Of a DNA stretch of 58,961 bases, positions 43,924 to 52,022 are shown in pieces (position 1 is the first letter of the stretch; each line of letters opens with the position of its first letter). Origin of the DNA: Deltaproteobacteria bacterium. Lineage in GTDB: Bacteria > Myxococcota_A > UBA9160 > UBA6930. Position numbers and translations under genes: made by a program. The stretch is from assembly GCA_019312665.1 (NCBI GenBank), contig JAFDCZ010000015.1:1-58961 (forward strand). Direction: 5' to 3'. The notes under the pieces were generated by a model. That model saw only the letters and a program-made list of their open reading frames with translations. It had not been told where the DNA came from and made no database searches.

Positions 43924-44649
43924 CTAGTAGTGGCAGGTCAGGCAATCCTGGGAGGCGCCATTGTCTCGGTGACACAAAACGCACCACCCCATTTCGAGCT
44001 TCCGGGTCGGCAACCCGTACTGCCAGAACCTGGTGTCCGGCGTCATGTACAGCTTGTCGAGATCCTGCACCGGGCCATGGCAGGTCTGGCATTCGAACCC
44101 GACCCGAACATGCGCCTGGTGCTGGAACTTCACGTACTCGGGAAGGCGATGGATCTGTGTCCACGGAATCGACTTCTGCTCTGCCCAGTACTGCTTGAGG
44201 ATCTGGATGCCCTCGAGCTCGTCGTACTCGGCGGGAAACTGCTCATGGCAGCCCATGCAGACTTCGGTGGAAGGAACACCGGCGGCGCGGGAACGGTCCG
44301 TCCCGGTATGGCAGTAGAGGCAATCGATGCCCCAATCGCCCGCATGATGCTTGTGGCTGAAGGGGATCGGCTGCTGGGGGCCCTCGGCGGCGGGATCCCA
44401 TGCGGCTGCATGAGACCGGCAGGCCGCCAGTGTGGGAAAGGGCTTGTCGTATTCCGGCGGGATCTCGATCGTGAGATGCGGATCGTCTGCGGCAAGTGCC
44501 TTCAGCTCCTGGGCCTCGCAGACACTCGTCGCGTGGCGCACAGAATCGGCGGATGCCGGGACTCCGGTACTCGCGGCCAGCCAGAAACCGGCAACGGCGA
44601 ACACGAAGAGCACACTGACGGAACGGCGGGGCGATCGATGCGTTCCCAT
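43924..44649 (-). CDS. actA: alternative complex III subunit ActA (penta-haem cytochrome c)
   Basis: This 241-residue periplasmic cytochrome has an N-terminal signal/anchor helix (about 12-34) and five CxxCH haem sites: CLYCH, CMGCH, CQTCH, CVLCH and CLTCH, the last two residues from the C-terminus. Extra His residues such as FSHKHHAGDWG and KFQHQAH are the usual distal ligands. Five haems are typical for ActA. It is the first gene of the operon. A promoter candidate lies about 180 bp upstream. Confidence 0.95.
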   Translation of the reverse strand: MGTHRSPRRSVSVLFVFAVAGFWLAASTGVPASADSVRHATSVCEAQELKALAADDPHLTIEIPPEYDKPFPTLAACRSHAAAWDPAAEGPQQPIPFSHKHHAGDWGIDCLYCHTGTDRSRAAGVPSTEVCMGCHEQFPAEYDELEGIQILKQYWAEQKSIPWTQIHRLPEYVKFQHQAHVRVGFECQTCHGPVQDLDKLYMTPDTRFWQYGLPTRKLEMGWCVLCHRDNGASQDCLTCHY

Positions 44650-44828
44650 GACGTGTCTAAAGCGCCCCCCTGCTTACGTTGCACCCGTGCTGCCCGCTGC
44701 CGAAGCGCCCACCGCCGCCTCTGAACCCGCTCGTCACCCCGCGCCGCGCTCGTGCGAAGCATGGGGCCATGACAATCGGGGCTTTGGCGCGCCGAACGCG
44801 CTCCCTTCCGAAGCGCAGGCGAGTTTTC

Positions 44829-44855
44829 ATTAGAACTTCAGGTTGCGTGCGTCAA
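44829..44855 (-). promoter_or_regulatory. promoter candidate for the act operon
   Basis: On the minus strand TTGACG (-35, 44850-44855) and TCTAAT (-10, 44829-44834) are separated by 15 bp. The spacing is short and the start codon is 180 bp away, so this is tentative. An inverted repeat lies immediately upstream. Confidence 0.3.
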
Positions 44856-44856
44856 C

Positions 44857-44874
44857 CCTGAGGGACACCTCAGG
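44857..44874. promoter_or_regulatory. inverted repeat, possible operator
   Basis: Perfect 7-bp arms CCTGAGG and CCTCAGG are separated by GACA in the 435-bp divergent region between actA and the thiolase gene. The repeat abuts the candidate act -35 box and could bind a dimeric regulator for either gene. Confidence 0.35.
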
Positions 44875-45084
44875 AAGCCCGGAAACCCCAATAGAGACGA
44901 TGTTCTACAGGCCTGGAATTCGCGATGCGGCGGTTTTCCCGATCCGATAGAATCGCGCCGCCTCCCCCATGGGGGGAGCGCGCCTCAACGGTTCGACCCA
45001 TGACTTCGGGTCGCAATGACAAGCCGTGAGGAATCCCACCCGCGGAAGCCGGCGCTCCGTCGACCCCGCCAAGGAGTATCGAGC

Positions 45085-46320
45085 ATGGGCGACGCATGGA
45101 TCATCGACGCCGTGAGGACCCCTCGCGGCAAGGGCAAGAAAGAGACCGGCAGCCTTTCCGGCGTCCACCCGCAGCAATTGCTGGGGCAGGCCCTGAACGC
45201 CCTGAAAGATCGCAACGGCTTCGATCCGGCGGATGTGGAAGATGTGGTCGCAGGCTGCGTTTCGGCGGTCGGAGAGCAGGCCGCTTGCATCGCCCGCAAC
45301 GGTGTCCTGGCTGCCGGTTGGGATCCCCGCACGGCCAGCGGCGTCACCCTGAACCGCTTCTGTGGCTCGGGCCAGCAGGCCGTGAACTTCGCGGCCATGG
45401 GTGTGATGGCCGGCCAACAGGATCTGGTGATCGGCGGCGGCGTCGAGAGCATGTCCCGCGTGCCGATGGGCGCTGCGGGGGGCGGCCTCGACGGCAACGA
45501 TCCTCAGCTCGCGGCGCTCCATCCCCTGGTACCCCAGGGCATCTCAGCCGACCTGATCGCCACAATCGAGGGCTTCTCCCGCGAAGACCTGGACGGCTTT
45601 GCGGCCGAGAGCCAGGCGCGCTGCGAGATCGCCCAGAAGGACGGCCGATTCGACGGGAGCTTGATCCCCGTCCGCGACGCCGACGGCAACGTGGCGCTAG
45701 ATCGCGACGAGCATCCGCGCCCCGGTGGCACCGTCGAGAGCCTCGGCAACCTGAAGCCGAGCTTCGAGGGAATGGGCGCCTACGTGCAGAAGGGCGAGAC
45801 CCGGACGATGGACGAGAAGGCGCGCTCGGTCTACCCGCAGATCGCCGGCATCGAGCACGTCCACACCGCGGCCAACTCATCAGGCATCGTCGATGGCGCA
45901 GCTGCCGTATTGGTGGCCGCGCCGGACTACGCGAAGGCGCACGATCTCAAGCCGCGCGCGCGCATCATCGCCACAGCCACCGCCGCCGACGAGCCGGTCA
46001 TCATGCTGACCGCGCCGACGCCGGCCACCGAGCGCTGCCTGAAGAAGGCAGGCATGGAGGTTGGCGATATCGACCTCTTCGAGATCAACGAAGCCTTCGC
46101 CGCCATCCCGATGAAGGTGATGCGCGACCTCGACATGGATCACGCCAAGGTGAACGTGAACGGCGGAGCCATCGCCCTCGGGCACCCGCTCGGAGCGACG
46201 GGTGCGATGCTCATCGGCACCGTGCTCGACGAACTCGAGCGCCAGGACAAGACCGTCGGACTCATCACCATGTGCATCGGCGGCGGAATGGGAATCGCAA
46301 CGATCATCGAGAGGGTGTAG
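45085..46320 (+). CDS. acetyl-CoA C-acyltransferase (thiolase)
   Basis: This 411-residue enzyme of beta-oxidation cleaves 3-ketoacyl-CoA with CoA. The acyl-accepting Cys93 is in [10 protein letters not shown], His367 is in [11 protein letters not shown] and the second catalytic Cys397 is in MCIGGGMG; the FEINEAFA motif is also present. These features fit the FadA/FadI type, not a condensing KAS enzyme. The ATG at 45085 has AAGGAG upstream. The two acyl-CoA dehydrogenase genes follow within 9 and 15 bp and are probably in the same operon. Confidence 0.94.
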   Translation: MGDAWIIDAVRTPRGKGKKETGSLSGVHPQQLLGQALNALKDRNGFDPADVEDVVAGCVSAVGEQAACIARNGVLAAGWDPRTASGVTLNRFCGSGQQAVNFAAMGVMAGQQDLVIGGGVESMSRVPMGAAGGGLDGNDPQLAALHPLVPQGISADLIATIEGFSREDLDGFAAESQARCEIAQKDGRFDGSLIPVRDADGNVALDRDEHPRPGGTVESLGNLKPSFEGMGAYVQKGETRTMDEKARSVYPQIAGIEHVHTAANSSGIVDGAAAVLVAAPDYAKAHDLKPRARIIATATAADEPVIMLTAPTPATERCLKKAGMEVGDIDLFEINEAFAAIPMKVMRDLDMDHAKVNVNGGAIALGHPLGATGAMLIGTVLDELERQDKTVGLITMCIGGGMGIATIIERV

Positions 46321-46328
46321 GTCGCAAG

Positions 46329-47417
46329 GTGATCGACTTCGAGCCGAGCGATGAGCAGCAGCTCATCATCGAAACCGTTCGACAGTTCGCGGAACAGGAG
46401 ATCCGGCCCGTCGCGCGAGAGTGCGATGAGGCCGGAAGGCTTTCCAGCTCTGTCCTGGCCCAGGCCCATGAACTCGGCCTGGTGGCGAACGGATTGCCGG
46501 AGCAGTTCGGTGGAGGAGGAGAGCGAAGCGCCCTTGCCGGCGCATTGATCGCCGAGGAGCTTGCGTGGGGCGATCTCTCCCTGGCTCTGGCGATCCTCTC
46601 ACCGGGCCTCGTCGCCCTGCCCGTGGCGGAGTTCGGTAGCGAGGCCCAACAGCAAGCGACCCTCCCTCGTTATGCCGCCGAGCATTTCATTCCGGGTGCG
46701 TTGGCACTTCAGGAACCACGCTTCGGCTCGGACCCCTTCCGGCCGACAGCCCGCGCCCGCCGGGACGGTGAAAGCTACGTGCTCGACGGAGAGAAGGCCC
46801 TCGTCCCGTGGATCGACGGCGACGACCAGGTGCTGATCTTTGCGGACGACGACGGCACGCCCCAGGGCTTTCTCGTGCCCCGGGAAGCCGAGGGCCTCCT
46901 CGCGACCCCCGAGCAGAACATGGGGCTCCACGCCCTACCGACGGTGCAGCTCTCGCTTGCCGGCGTGCGCGTTCCCGCTGCCGCTCGCCTCGGCGAGGCC
47001 GCCGGCTGCGATCTTCGGCGCATCATCGCCCAGGGCCGGGTCGCCCTGGCGGCTGCCGGAGTGGGTGTGGCACGCGCCACGTTCGAGGTGGCGCGGGACT
47101 ACGCCAAGGAAAGGGAAGCCTTCGGTGTGAAGATCGCCCAGAAACAGGCCATCGCCTTCAAGCTCGCCGACATGGCCATCGAGATCGACGGAGCCCGGCT
47201 ACTCGCCTGGGAGGCGGCCTGGCGATTGGATCAGGGGGAAGACGCTCTCCGCGAAGCCACCCTCGCCATTCAACAAGTCCGCAGGGTCGCCCTGGACGCT
47301 GCTGACGGTTCGGTGCAGGTCTTCGGCGGCCACGGGTACATCCGCGAGTACCTTCCCGAGATGCACCTGCGCAACGCACGGGGCCTTGCCGTGCTCGAAG
47401 CCGCCGCCCTCCTCTAG
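46329..47417 (+). CDS. acyl-CoA dehydrogenase family protein (1)
   Basis: This 362-residue flavoprotein has the ACAD three-domain fold: [27 protein letters not shown] at the N-terminus, a central beta domain and a C-terminal helical domain with [21 protein letters not shown] and [11 protein letters not shown]. The usual C-terminal YEGT loop with the catalytic Glu is absent; the chain ends [15 protein letters not shown], so catalysis may use another residue. Some bacterial ACADs work as heteromers, and its neighbour has YEGT. It starts at a GTG at 46329. Confidence 0.87.
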   Translation: MIDFEPSDEQQLIIETVRQFAEQEIRPVARECDEAGRLSSSVLAQAHELGLVANGLPEQFGGGGERSALAGALIAEELAWGDLSLALAILSPGLVALPVAEFGSEAQQQATLPRYAAEHFIPGALALQEPRFGSDPFRPTARARRDGESYVLDGEKALVPWIDGDDQVLIFADDDGTPQGFLVPREAEGLLATPEQNMGLHALPTVQLSLAGVRVPAAARLGEAAGCDLRRIIAQGRVALAAAGVGVARATFEVARDYAKEREAFGVKIAQKQAIAFKLADMAIEIDGARLLAWEAAWRLDQGEDALREATLAIQQVRRVALDAADGSVQVFGGHGYIREYLPEMHLRNARGLAVLEAAALL

Positions 47418-47432
47418 GAAGGAAGCACGATC

Positions 47433-48656
47433 ATGCCGATCTCCTTCGAGATGTCCGATACGACCCGCCTGGCCCGAGACCACTACCGCGCCATTGCGAA
47501 GGATCACCTGCGCCCGATCTCCCGCAAGTACGATACCCAGGAGCACGATCTTCCGACCGAATGGGTCGATTGGTATTGGAACCACGGCCGCAAGGGCGGC
47601 CCCGAGAAGGCCGGGCCTAGCGACGGCTTCATCCAGATCTGCGTGCAGACCGAGGAACTCTGTTGGGGAGATGCGGGGCTCTACCTCCGGACGCCCTTCG
47701 CCGGGCTCGGTGGCTCGGCCGTCGGCGCCGCGGGCACGAAGGAACAGAAGAAGCGCTTTCTCTCGGTCTTCCAGGGCGACGGAACGCCGGTCTGGGGTGC
47801 CATGGCCATCACCGAGCCGGGCGCGGGTTCGGATAGCGCGGCCATCGAGACGACGGCGACCCGCGACGGGGACGACTGGATCCTGAACGGTACGAAGATC
47901 TTCTGCACCGCGGGTGAGGGCGCTTCCCAGCAAGAGGGTGGCTTCGTCGTGGTGTGGGCCACCGTCGATAAATCGGCGGGTCGCGGCGGGATCAAAGCCT
48001 TCGTCGTGCCAGCGGGCACACCCGGGATGACCCTGGTGGGCCTCGAGAACAAGCTCGGCATTCGAGCCTCGGATACGGCGACGCTGCAATTCGACGATTG
48101 TCGGGTGCCCACCGCGAATTTGCTCGGCAGCGCCGAGGTCAAGAAGAAAGACGCCAAGGCCTCGTCCGGCGACAAGGGTTTCAAGGGTGCCATGGCCACC
48201 TTCGACGCCAGCCGCCCGATCGTTGCAGCCATGGCGGTCGGCGTAGGCCGTGCTGCGCTCGACTACGTGCTCGAAGAACTCGACCGCCAGGGCGTGCGCA
48301 TCCGCTACGATGCACCGCCCGCGGAACTGACCGCATTGGAGCGCGACGTCATGGAGATGGAGGCCGAACTGCAAGCTGCCCGGCTCTTGACCTGGCGTGC
48401 TGCTTCGATGATGAACCGGGGCCGTCCGAACAGCCTCGAAGCCTCGATGGCGAAGGCCAAGGCCGGCCTCGCCGTAACGCGCATCACCCAGAAAGCCGTC
48501 GAACTGCTCGGACCGCCGGGCTGGTCGAAGAAGTTGCTCGTCGAGAAATGGATGCGGGACGCCAAGATCAACGACATCTACGAAGGCACGCAGCAGATCA
48601 ACCAACTCATCGTCGCACGCCGCATCCTGGACTACCCGTCCAGCATGCTCCGCTGA
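47433..48656 (+). CDS. acyl-CoA dehydrogenase family protein (2)
   Basis: This 407-residue protein has the ACAD signatures AITEPGAGSDSAAIETTATRDGDDWILNGTK (FAD and substrate binding) and the C-terminal KWMRDAKINDIYEGTQQINQLIVARRIL with the conserved Glu in YEGT. The N-terminus MPISFEMSDTTRLARDHYRA is longer than usual. It would introduce the 2,3 double bond in an acyl-CoA and pass electrons to ETF. It follows the first dehydrogenase by 15 bp with GGAAGG upstream. The substrate is unknown. Confidence 0.92.
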   Translation: MPISFEMSDTTRLARDHYRAIAKDHLRPISRKYDTQEHDLPTEWVDWYWNHGRKGGPEKAGPSDGFIQICVQTEELCWGDAGLYLRTPFAGLGGSAVGAAGTKEQKKRFLSVFQGDGTPVWGAMAITEPGAGSDSAAIETTATRDGDDWILNGTKIFCTAGEGASQQEGGFVVVWATVDKSAGRGGIKAFVVPAGTPGMTLVGLENKLGIRASDTATLQFDDCRVPTANLLGSAEVKKKDAKASSGDKGFKGAMATFDASRPIVAAMAVGVGRAALDYVLEELDRQGVRIRYDAPPAELTALERDVMEMEAELQAARLLTWRAASMMNRGRPNSLEASMAKAKAGLAVTRITQKAVELLGPPGWSKKLLVEKWMRDAKINDIYEGTQQINQLIVARRILDYPSSMLR

Positions 48657-48668
48657 GAGGAACCACCG

Positions 48669-48885
48669 ATGCCCACCGTCAGCTCCGACCTGCGTCGCCC
48701 TCGCCTCTGCCGAACAGCTGCAGAAGGTCAATGAGGCAATTCGCGACGGCAGCCTGCGCAACCGCGGTGGCGGCAAACCCGAGAGCGAACTCGCCGAGGG
48801 ATTGGTGCGTGACGACGGAAAGATCCTCTACCCCGTCGACGACGGCATCCCGGTCATGCTCATCGAAGAGTCGATAGAACTCTAG
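48669..48885 (+). pseudogene. Trm112-like gene broken by a deletion and frameshift
   Basis: The ATG at 48669 begins MPTVSSDL, a normal Trm112/UPF0434 start with GAGAGGA upstream, then leaves frame and stops after about 22 codons. The +1 frame carries the C-terminal half VALASAEQLQKVNEAIRDG, then KPESELAEGLVRDDGKILYP and GIPVMLIEESIEL up to a TAG at 48883-48885. The Cys-pair segment that normally lies between is missing. No in-frame start exists for the second half. The evidence is one locus read by eye. Confidence 0.75.
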
Positions 48886-48920
48886 GCCTCCTCTGGGGGC
48901 CGCTTCGCTTCTCTTTGTGG

Positions 48921-49072
48921 GATCGCGGGGCGGGGGGCGGGCAGCGCTGCATGGCTCACCAGGGCCTCGAACGCGCTTGTACCCGGTTTGCCGAGCTCGC
49001 AGTGCGAGGGCGCGTACTCTCGGGCCTGGCTCCGCTTTTACTTCCGCGCTGCCCGCCCCCCGCCCCGCGATC
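48921..49072. repeat. type B inverted-repeat element, copy 3 (inverted)
   Basis: This 152-bp copy is in the opposite orientation to copies 1 and 2. It is preceded by GCCGCTTCGCTTCTC (48899-48913), the reverse complement of the right flank of the other copies. It is the left part of a 566-bp gap with no genes. Confidence 0.88.
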
Positions 49073-49245
49073 GCACATTGAGGTGGGTACGGGACTGCGT
49101 CGCTAGTGTCAGGGTTTGGGTGGAGACGTTATGCGGTTTCATTCGCAGGAGATGCCACGAGCAGGCTCCACCGTTTCAGCAAGCACCGGAACTCTTTCTC
49201 CGCCCCGAACCCACTGGGTTCGGCGACCTTCCTCATGAGAACCGC

Positions 49246-49421
49246 GCGCCGGGGCTGGGCGCAGGCCGGGCGGAAATAAAGCGCAGGCATAGGTTCCCTT
49301 TCAGCGTGCGCGTAGGTTGCCCGCGGCGAAGCCGCAAAGGGCAACACCCCGTCCGCCTCTCTACGCGGCCACCCGGCCCCCGGCCGAGCCATTCCGCCCG
49401 GCCTGTGCCCAGCCCCGGCGA
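49246..49421. repeat. type A inverted-repeat element, copy 2 (inverted)
   Basis: This 176-bp element is inverted relative to copy 1, with the same terminal repeats (CGCCGGGGCTGGGCGCAGGC) and interior (CGGAAATAAAGCGCAGGCAT). It ends 30 bp before the PAC2 gene stop. A type B element precedes it at 48921, so the A-B pairing of the 14-kb block recurs in reversed order. Confidence 0.8.
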
Positions 49422-49451
49422 AGCGAACGCCGTCACGAGCAGCGAAGCGGC

Positions 49452-50231
49452 CTACTGCGCAAACTCCCGTTTCTTGAGTTCTCGGACGTACTCGGAGAGG
49501 TCCGGATCCGCCGCCACCTGTTCGTTGATTTGCACTTCGAAGTCGGCGGCTGCCGTCGTGAGGCGGGTCTGGTCGAGTGGGAGATCCAGGTAGCGGGTCA
49601 GGATCTGGATCAGCGCCAGGGCACCGCGCGGGTTGGGGGTTGCGGTGATGTAGTGAGGCAGTGCCGCCCAGAAACTCATGACCGGTATTCCCTCCTGGCG
49701 AAGACGGTCGCCTAACACACCGACGATCCCGGTAGGGCCTTCATACCCCGAGGGCTCGATGCCGAGAGCGCCCAGGGCGTCGGGAGGATGAGAGAAACCG
49801 GTGACGCGCACCGGGCGAGAGTAGAGAACGTCGGCCAGGTAGGCGCCCAGCAGTACCACGCGACGAGCATTCACGCGCTGGGCGAGCTCCAGGACATCGT
49901 CGCAAAAGCTGCGCCATTTCAAATGAGGCTCGCTGCCCACACCGACGATGATGTCGCAGCGGTTTTCGACCGATGCGAACTGGAACTGAAAGCTCGGCCA
50001 TTCGATGCGGCGCTTGTGGTCCTTGCCGATGACGACCGTCGGCCGATTCACCGTGAAGTCGTAGTACTCCTCCGGGTCGATCTCCGCGAGCGGCGCCATG
50101 GGCAGCTCATTGCACACGAAGCGCGCCGCCGCGGTGCCCGAATCTCCTGCGTCATTCCAGCCATCGAAGGCGAGAATCAAGGTCGGCTCATCAAGAGACG
50201 GCAGGGCGTGCAGTTGGAGGGCGTCGCCCAT
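49452..50231 (-). CDS. PAC2 family (proteasome-assembly-chaperone-like) protein
   Basis: This 259-residue protein belongs to the PAC2/DUF75 group. Diagnostic parts are PTLILAFDGWNDAGDSGTAAARFV, EEYYDFTVNRPTV, IVGVGSEPHLKWRSFCDDVLELA, VLLGAYLADVLYSRPVRVTG and GIPVMSFWAALPHYITATPNPRG. These proteins are widespread in actinobacteria and other bacteria, and their function is not settled. The ATG at 50231 is chosen; the frame is open 101 codons upstream but that part overlaps the response-regulator gene. It lies 26 bp after that gene. Confidence 0.88.
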   Translation of the reverse strand: MGDALQLHALPSLDEPTLILAFDGWNDAGDSGTAAARFVCNELPMAPLAEIDPEEYYDFTVNRPTVVIGKDHKRRIEWPSFQFQFASVENRCDIIVGVGSEPHLKWRSFCDDVLELAQRVNARRVVLLGAYLADVLYSRPVRVTGFSHPPDALGALGIEPSGYEGPTGIVGVLGDRLRQEGIPVMSFWAALPHYITATPNPRGALALIQILTRYLDLPLDQTRLTTAAADFEVQINEQVAADPDLSEYVRELKKREFAQ

Positions 50232-50257
50232 GGCTGGAGGTTGCCAGACGAATCGAT

Positions 50258-50962
50258 CTAGCGCACGAACTTGTAGCCGTGCCCTCGCACGGACACGATG
50301 TGGCGCGGACGCGCCGGGTTGGGCTCGAGGTAGCGGCGCAGGCGAACGATGAAGCTGTCCACGACTCGGGTCCGCGTCTCCGGATGGAGCCCCCAAACGC
50401 TCTCCAGCAACTCGCCGCGGCTCACCGCATGGCCCTCCCGATCGAGGAGCGCTCGCAGGAGGCCGACCTCCCGTGGTGTCAACGGCTGAACACCCTTGGG
50501 CGATTCGACCTCGAAACGATCGAATCGTACACATACGTCCCCCAGCTGGAGCTCCGTCTCACCATCATCTGCCGGTCCCGCGCCGTCCCAGCGGCGCCGG
50601 CGCAGTAGCGAGCGTGTGCGGACCAGAAGCTCGTCGAGCTTGAAGGGTTTCGTGAGGTAGTCATCCGCACCTTCTTCGATCCCGCGCACGATATCGTCCG
50701 GATCGTCTTTGGCGGTGAGGATCAAGATCGGCACGTAGTTTCCGGCGGCGCGGGCGCGGCGCGCAACCTCATGCCCCGACAGACCAGGCAACATGAGGTC
50801 GAGGATGACCAGATCGCAGGGTTGACGATCGGGTGCCCCCAGCCTTTCAGCGGCTTCACCGCCATCGGCGATCACTTCCACCTCATGGCCTTCGGCCTCC
50901 AGGTTGAAGGTCAACCCGTCGGCGATGTTGGCCTCATCCTCGACGACCACGATTCGCGACAT
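50258..50962 (-). CDS. OmpR/PhoB family response regulator
   Basis: This 234-residue protein has a receiver domain (about 4-118; phospho-acceptor Asp55 in LVILDLMLPG, conserved Lys105 in YLTKPFK) and a winged-helix DNA-binding domain (about 135-233; PREVGLLRALL, VDSFIVRLRRYLEP, RGHGYKFVR). It would be phosphorylated by the histidine kinase gene immediately upstream, whose stop is 1 base before this start. The ATG at 50962 is used; a GTG four codons earlier overlaps the kinase gene. The target genes are not known. Confidence 0.94.
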   Translation of the reverse strand: MSRIVVVEDEANIADGLTFNLEAEGHEVEVIADGGEAAERLGAPDRQPCDLVILDLMLPGLSGHEVARRARAAGNYVPILILTAKDDPDDIVRGIEEGADDYLTKPFKLDELLVRTRSLLRRRRWDGAGPADDGETELQLGDVCVRFDRFEVESPKGVQPLTPREVGLLRALLDREGHAVSRGELLESVWGLHPETRTRVVDSFIVRLRRYLEPNPARPRHIVSVRGHGYKFVR

Positions 50963-50963
50963 G

Positions 50964-51881
50964 CTAGGCAGCACCTTCGGCGGCGCGCAGGCTCACGCGG
51001 AATTCGCTGCCCCGCCCGAGGCCTTCGCTGCGCGCCACGACCTTTCCGCCGTTCCTGCGGACCAGGTTCCACACGATGAAGAGCCCCAGGCCGAGACCCG
51101 CCTGGCGTTGGACATCCCGGCCGACCCGTGCGAAGCGATCGAAGATCCGCCCCAGGTCTGCCGCAGCGATTCCGATGCCGCGATCCGCAATCACCAGCTC
51201 GACCCGATCACCGACGGGCTCGAGATCGACGTAGATCTGGACTTCCGGGGCCGAGTATTTGACGGCATTCTCGAGCAAGTTGCGGACGACGACTCCCAGC
51301 TCGCCACGATCGCCCAGCGCGGATACCGCGCGACGCCGGCTCAGCACGATGGCGCCCGGCTCTAGCGTGAAAAGTCGGCGGATCTCCTCCGCAACTTCCT
51401 CCACCAATGCGGTGAGATCCGTGACTTCGTCGGGTGCCTTGGCCCGCGCATCGGCACGTGCCGCGATCAAGACCTGGTCGACCGTGCGTTCGAGCCGCTC
51501 GACGTCTTGCTCCATTCGGCCGAGGAACTCCCGGCGTCGTACCACAGCCGGGTCGTGCCGGAGCAGGGTCTCGACATAGAGCCGCAACGAGGCCAGCGGG
51601 GTCTTCATCTCGTGGGTCACGGCATCGAGGAACGCCTGTTGGCGCTGGTTCAGCCGGATCTCCCGAACCAACCAGATGATCAAGAGCAGCAACCCGACGA
51701 TGATCAACACGAAGAACGCCGAACCCAGGATCATGAACGTCCAATGGACGGCCGTCAGACCTCGCGTCACGGGGCCCAGGTCGCCCACCACCAGCACCTG
51801 CCAGCCGATCCCGAGCAGAAGCGCCAGCACCATGAGGGTGATGCCTACGACGAGGGGCAAGCCGATCGAGCGACGGTTCAA
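50964..51881 (-). CDS. membrane sensor histidine kinase
   Basis: This 305-residue inner-membrane kinase has two helices (about 9-31 and 49-71) with a very short periplasmic loop, so it probably senses a membrane or cytoplasmic cue. The dimerisation domain has His90 (DAVTHEMKTPL). The ATPase domain has N-box NLLENAVKYS, the G1 box ADRGIGI and G2 GLGLGLFIVWNL. It starts at a TTG at 51881 with AAGGAGG upstream. The open frame upstream of this point is not kinase-like. It pairs with the adjacent response regulator. Confidence 0.92.
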   Translation of the reverse strand: MNRRSIGLPLVVGITLMVLALLLGIGWQVLVVGDLGPVTRGLTAVHWTFMILGSAFFVLIIVGLLLLIIWLVREIRLNQRQQAFLDAVTHEMKTPLASLRLYVETLLRHDPAVVRRREFLGRMEQDVERLERTVDQVLIAARADARAKAPDEVTDLTALVEEVAEEIRRLFTLEPGAIVLSRRRAVSALGDRGELGVVVRNLLENAVKYSAPEVQIYVDLEPVGDRVELVIADRGIGIAAADLGRIFDRFARVGRDVQRQAGLGLGLFIVWNLVRRNGGKVVARSEGLGRGSEFRVSLRAAEGAA

Positions 51882-52022
51882 GGGGCCTCCTTGGTCAACT
51901 GAACGTGTAGCGGATAAGCCTGCCACAAGAGACACCCCGTCGGTGGCACTTCGGGGCGAAGGAGGTGACCCGTAGGCGGCCTTGCCCGGTAGACTCCTGG
52001 CCCATCCGGAGGTTCGCTCACC

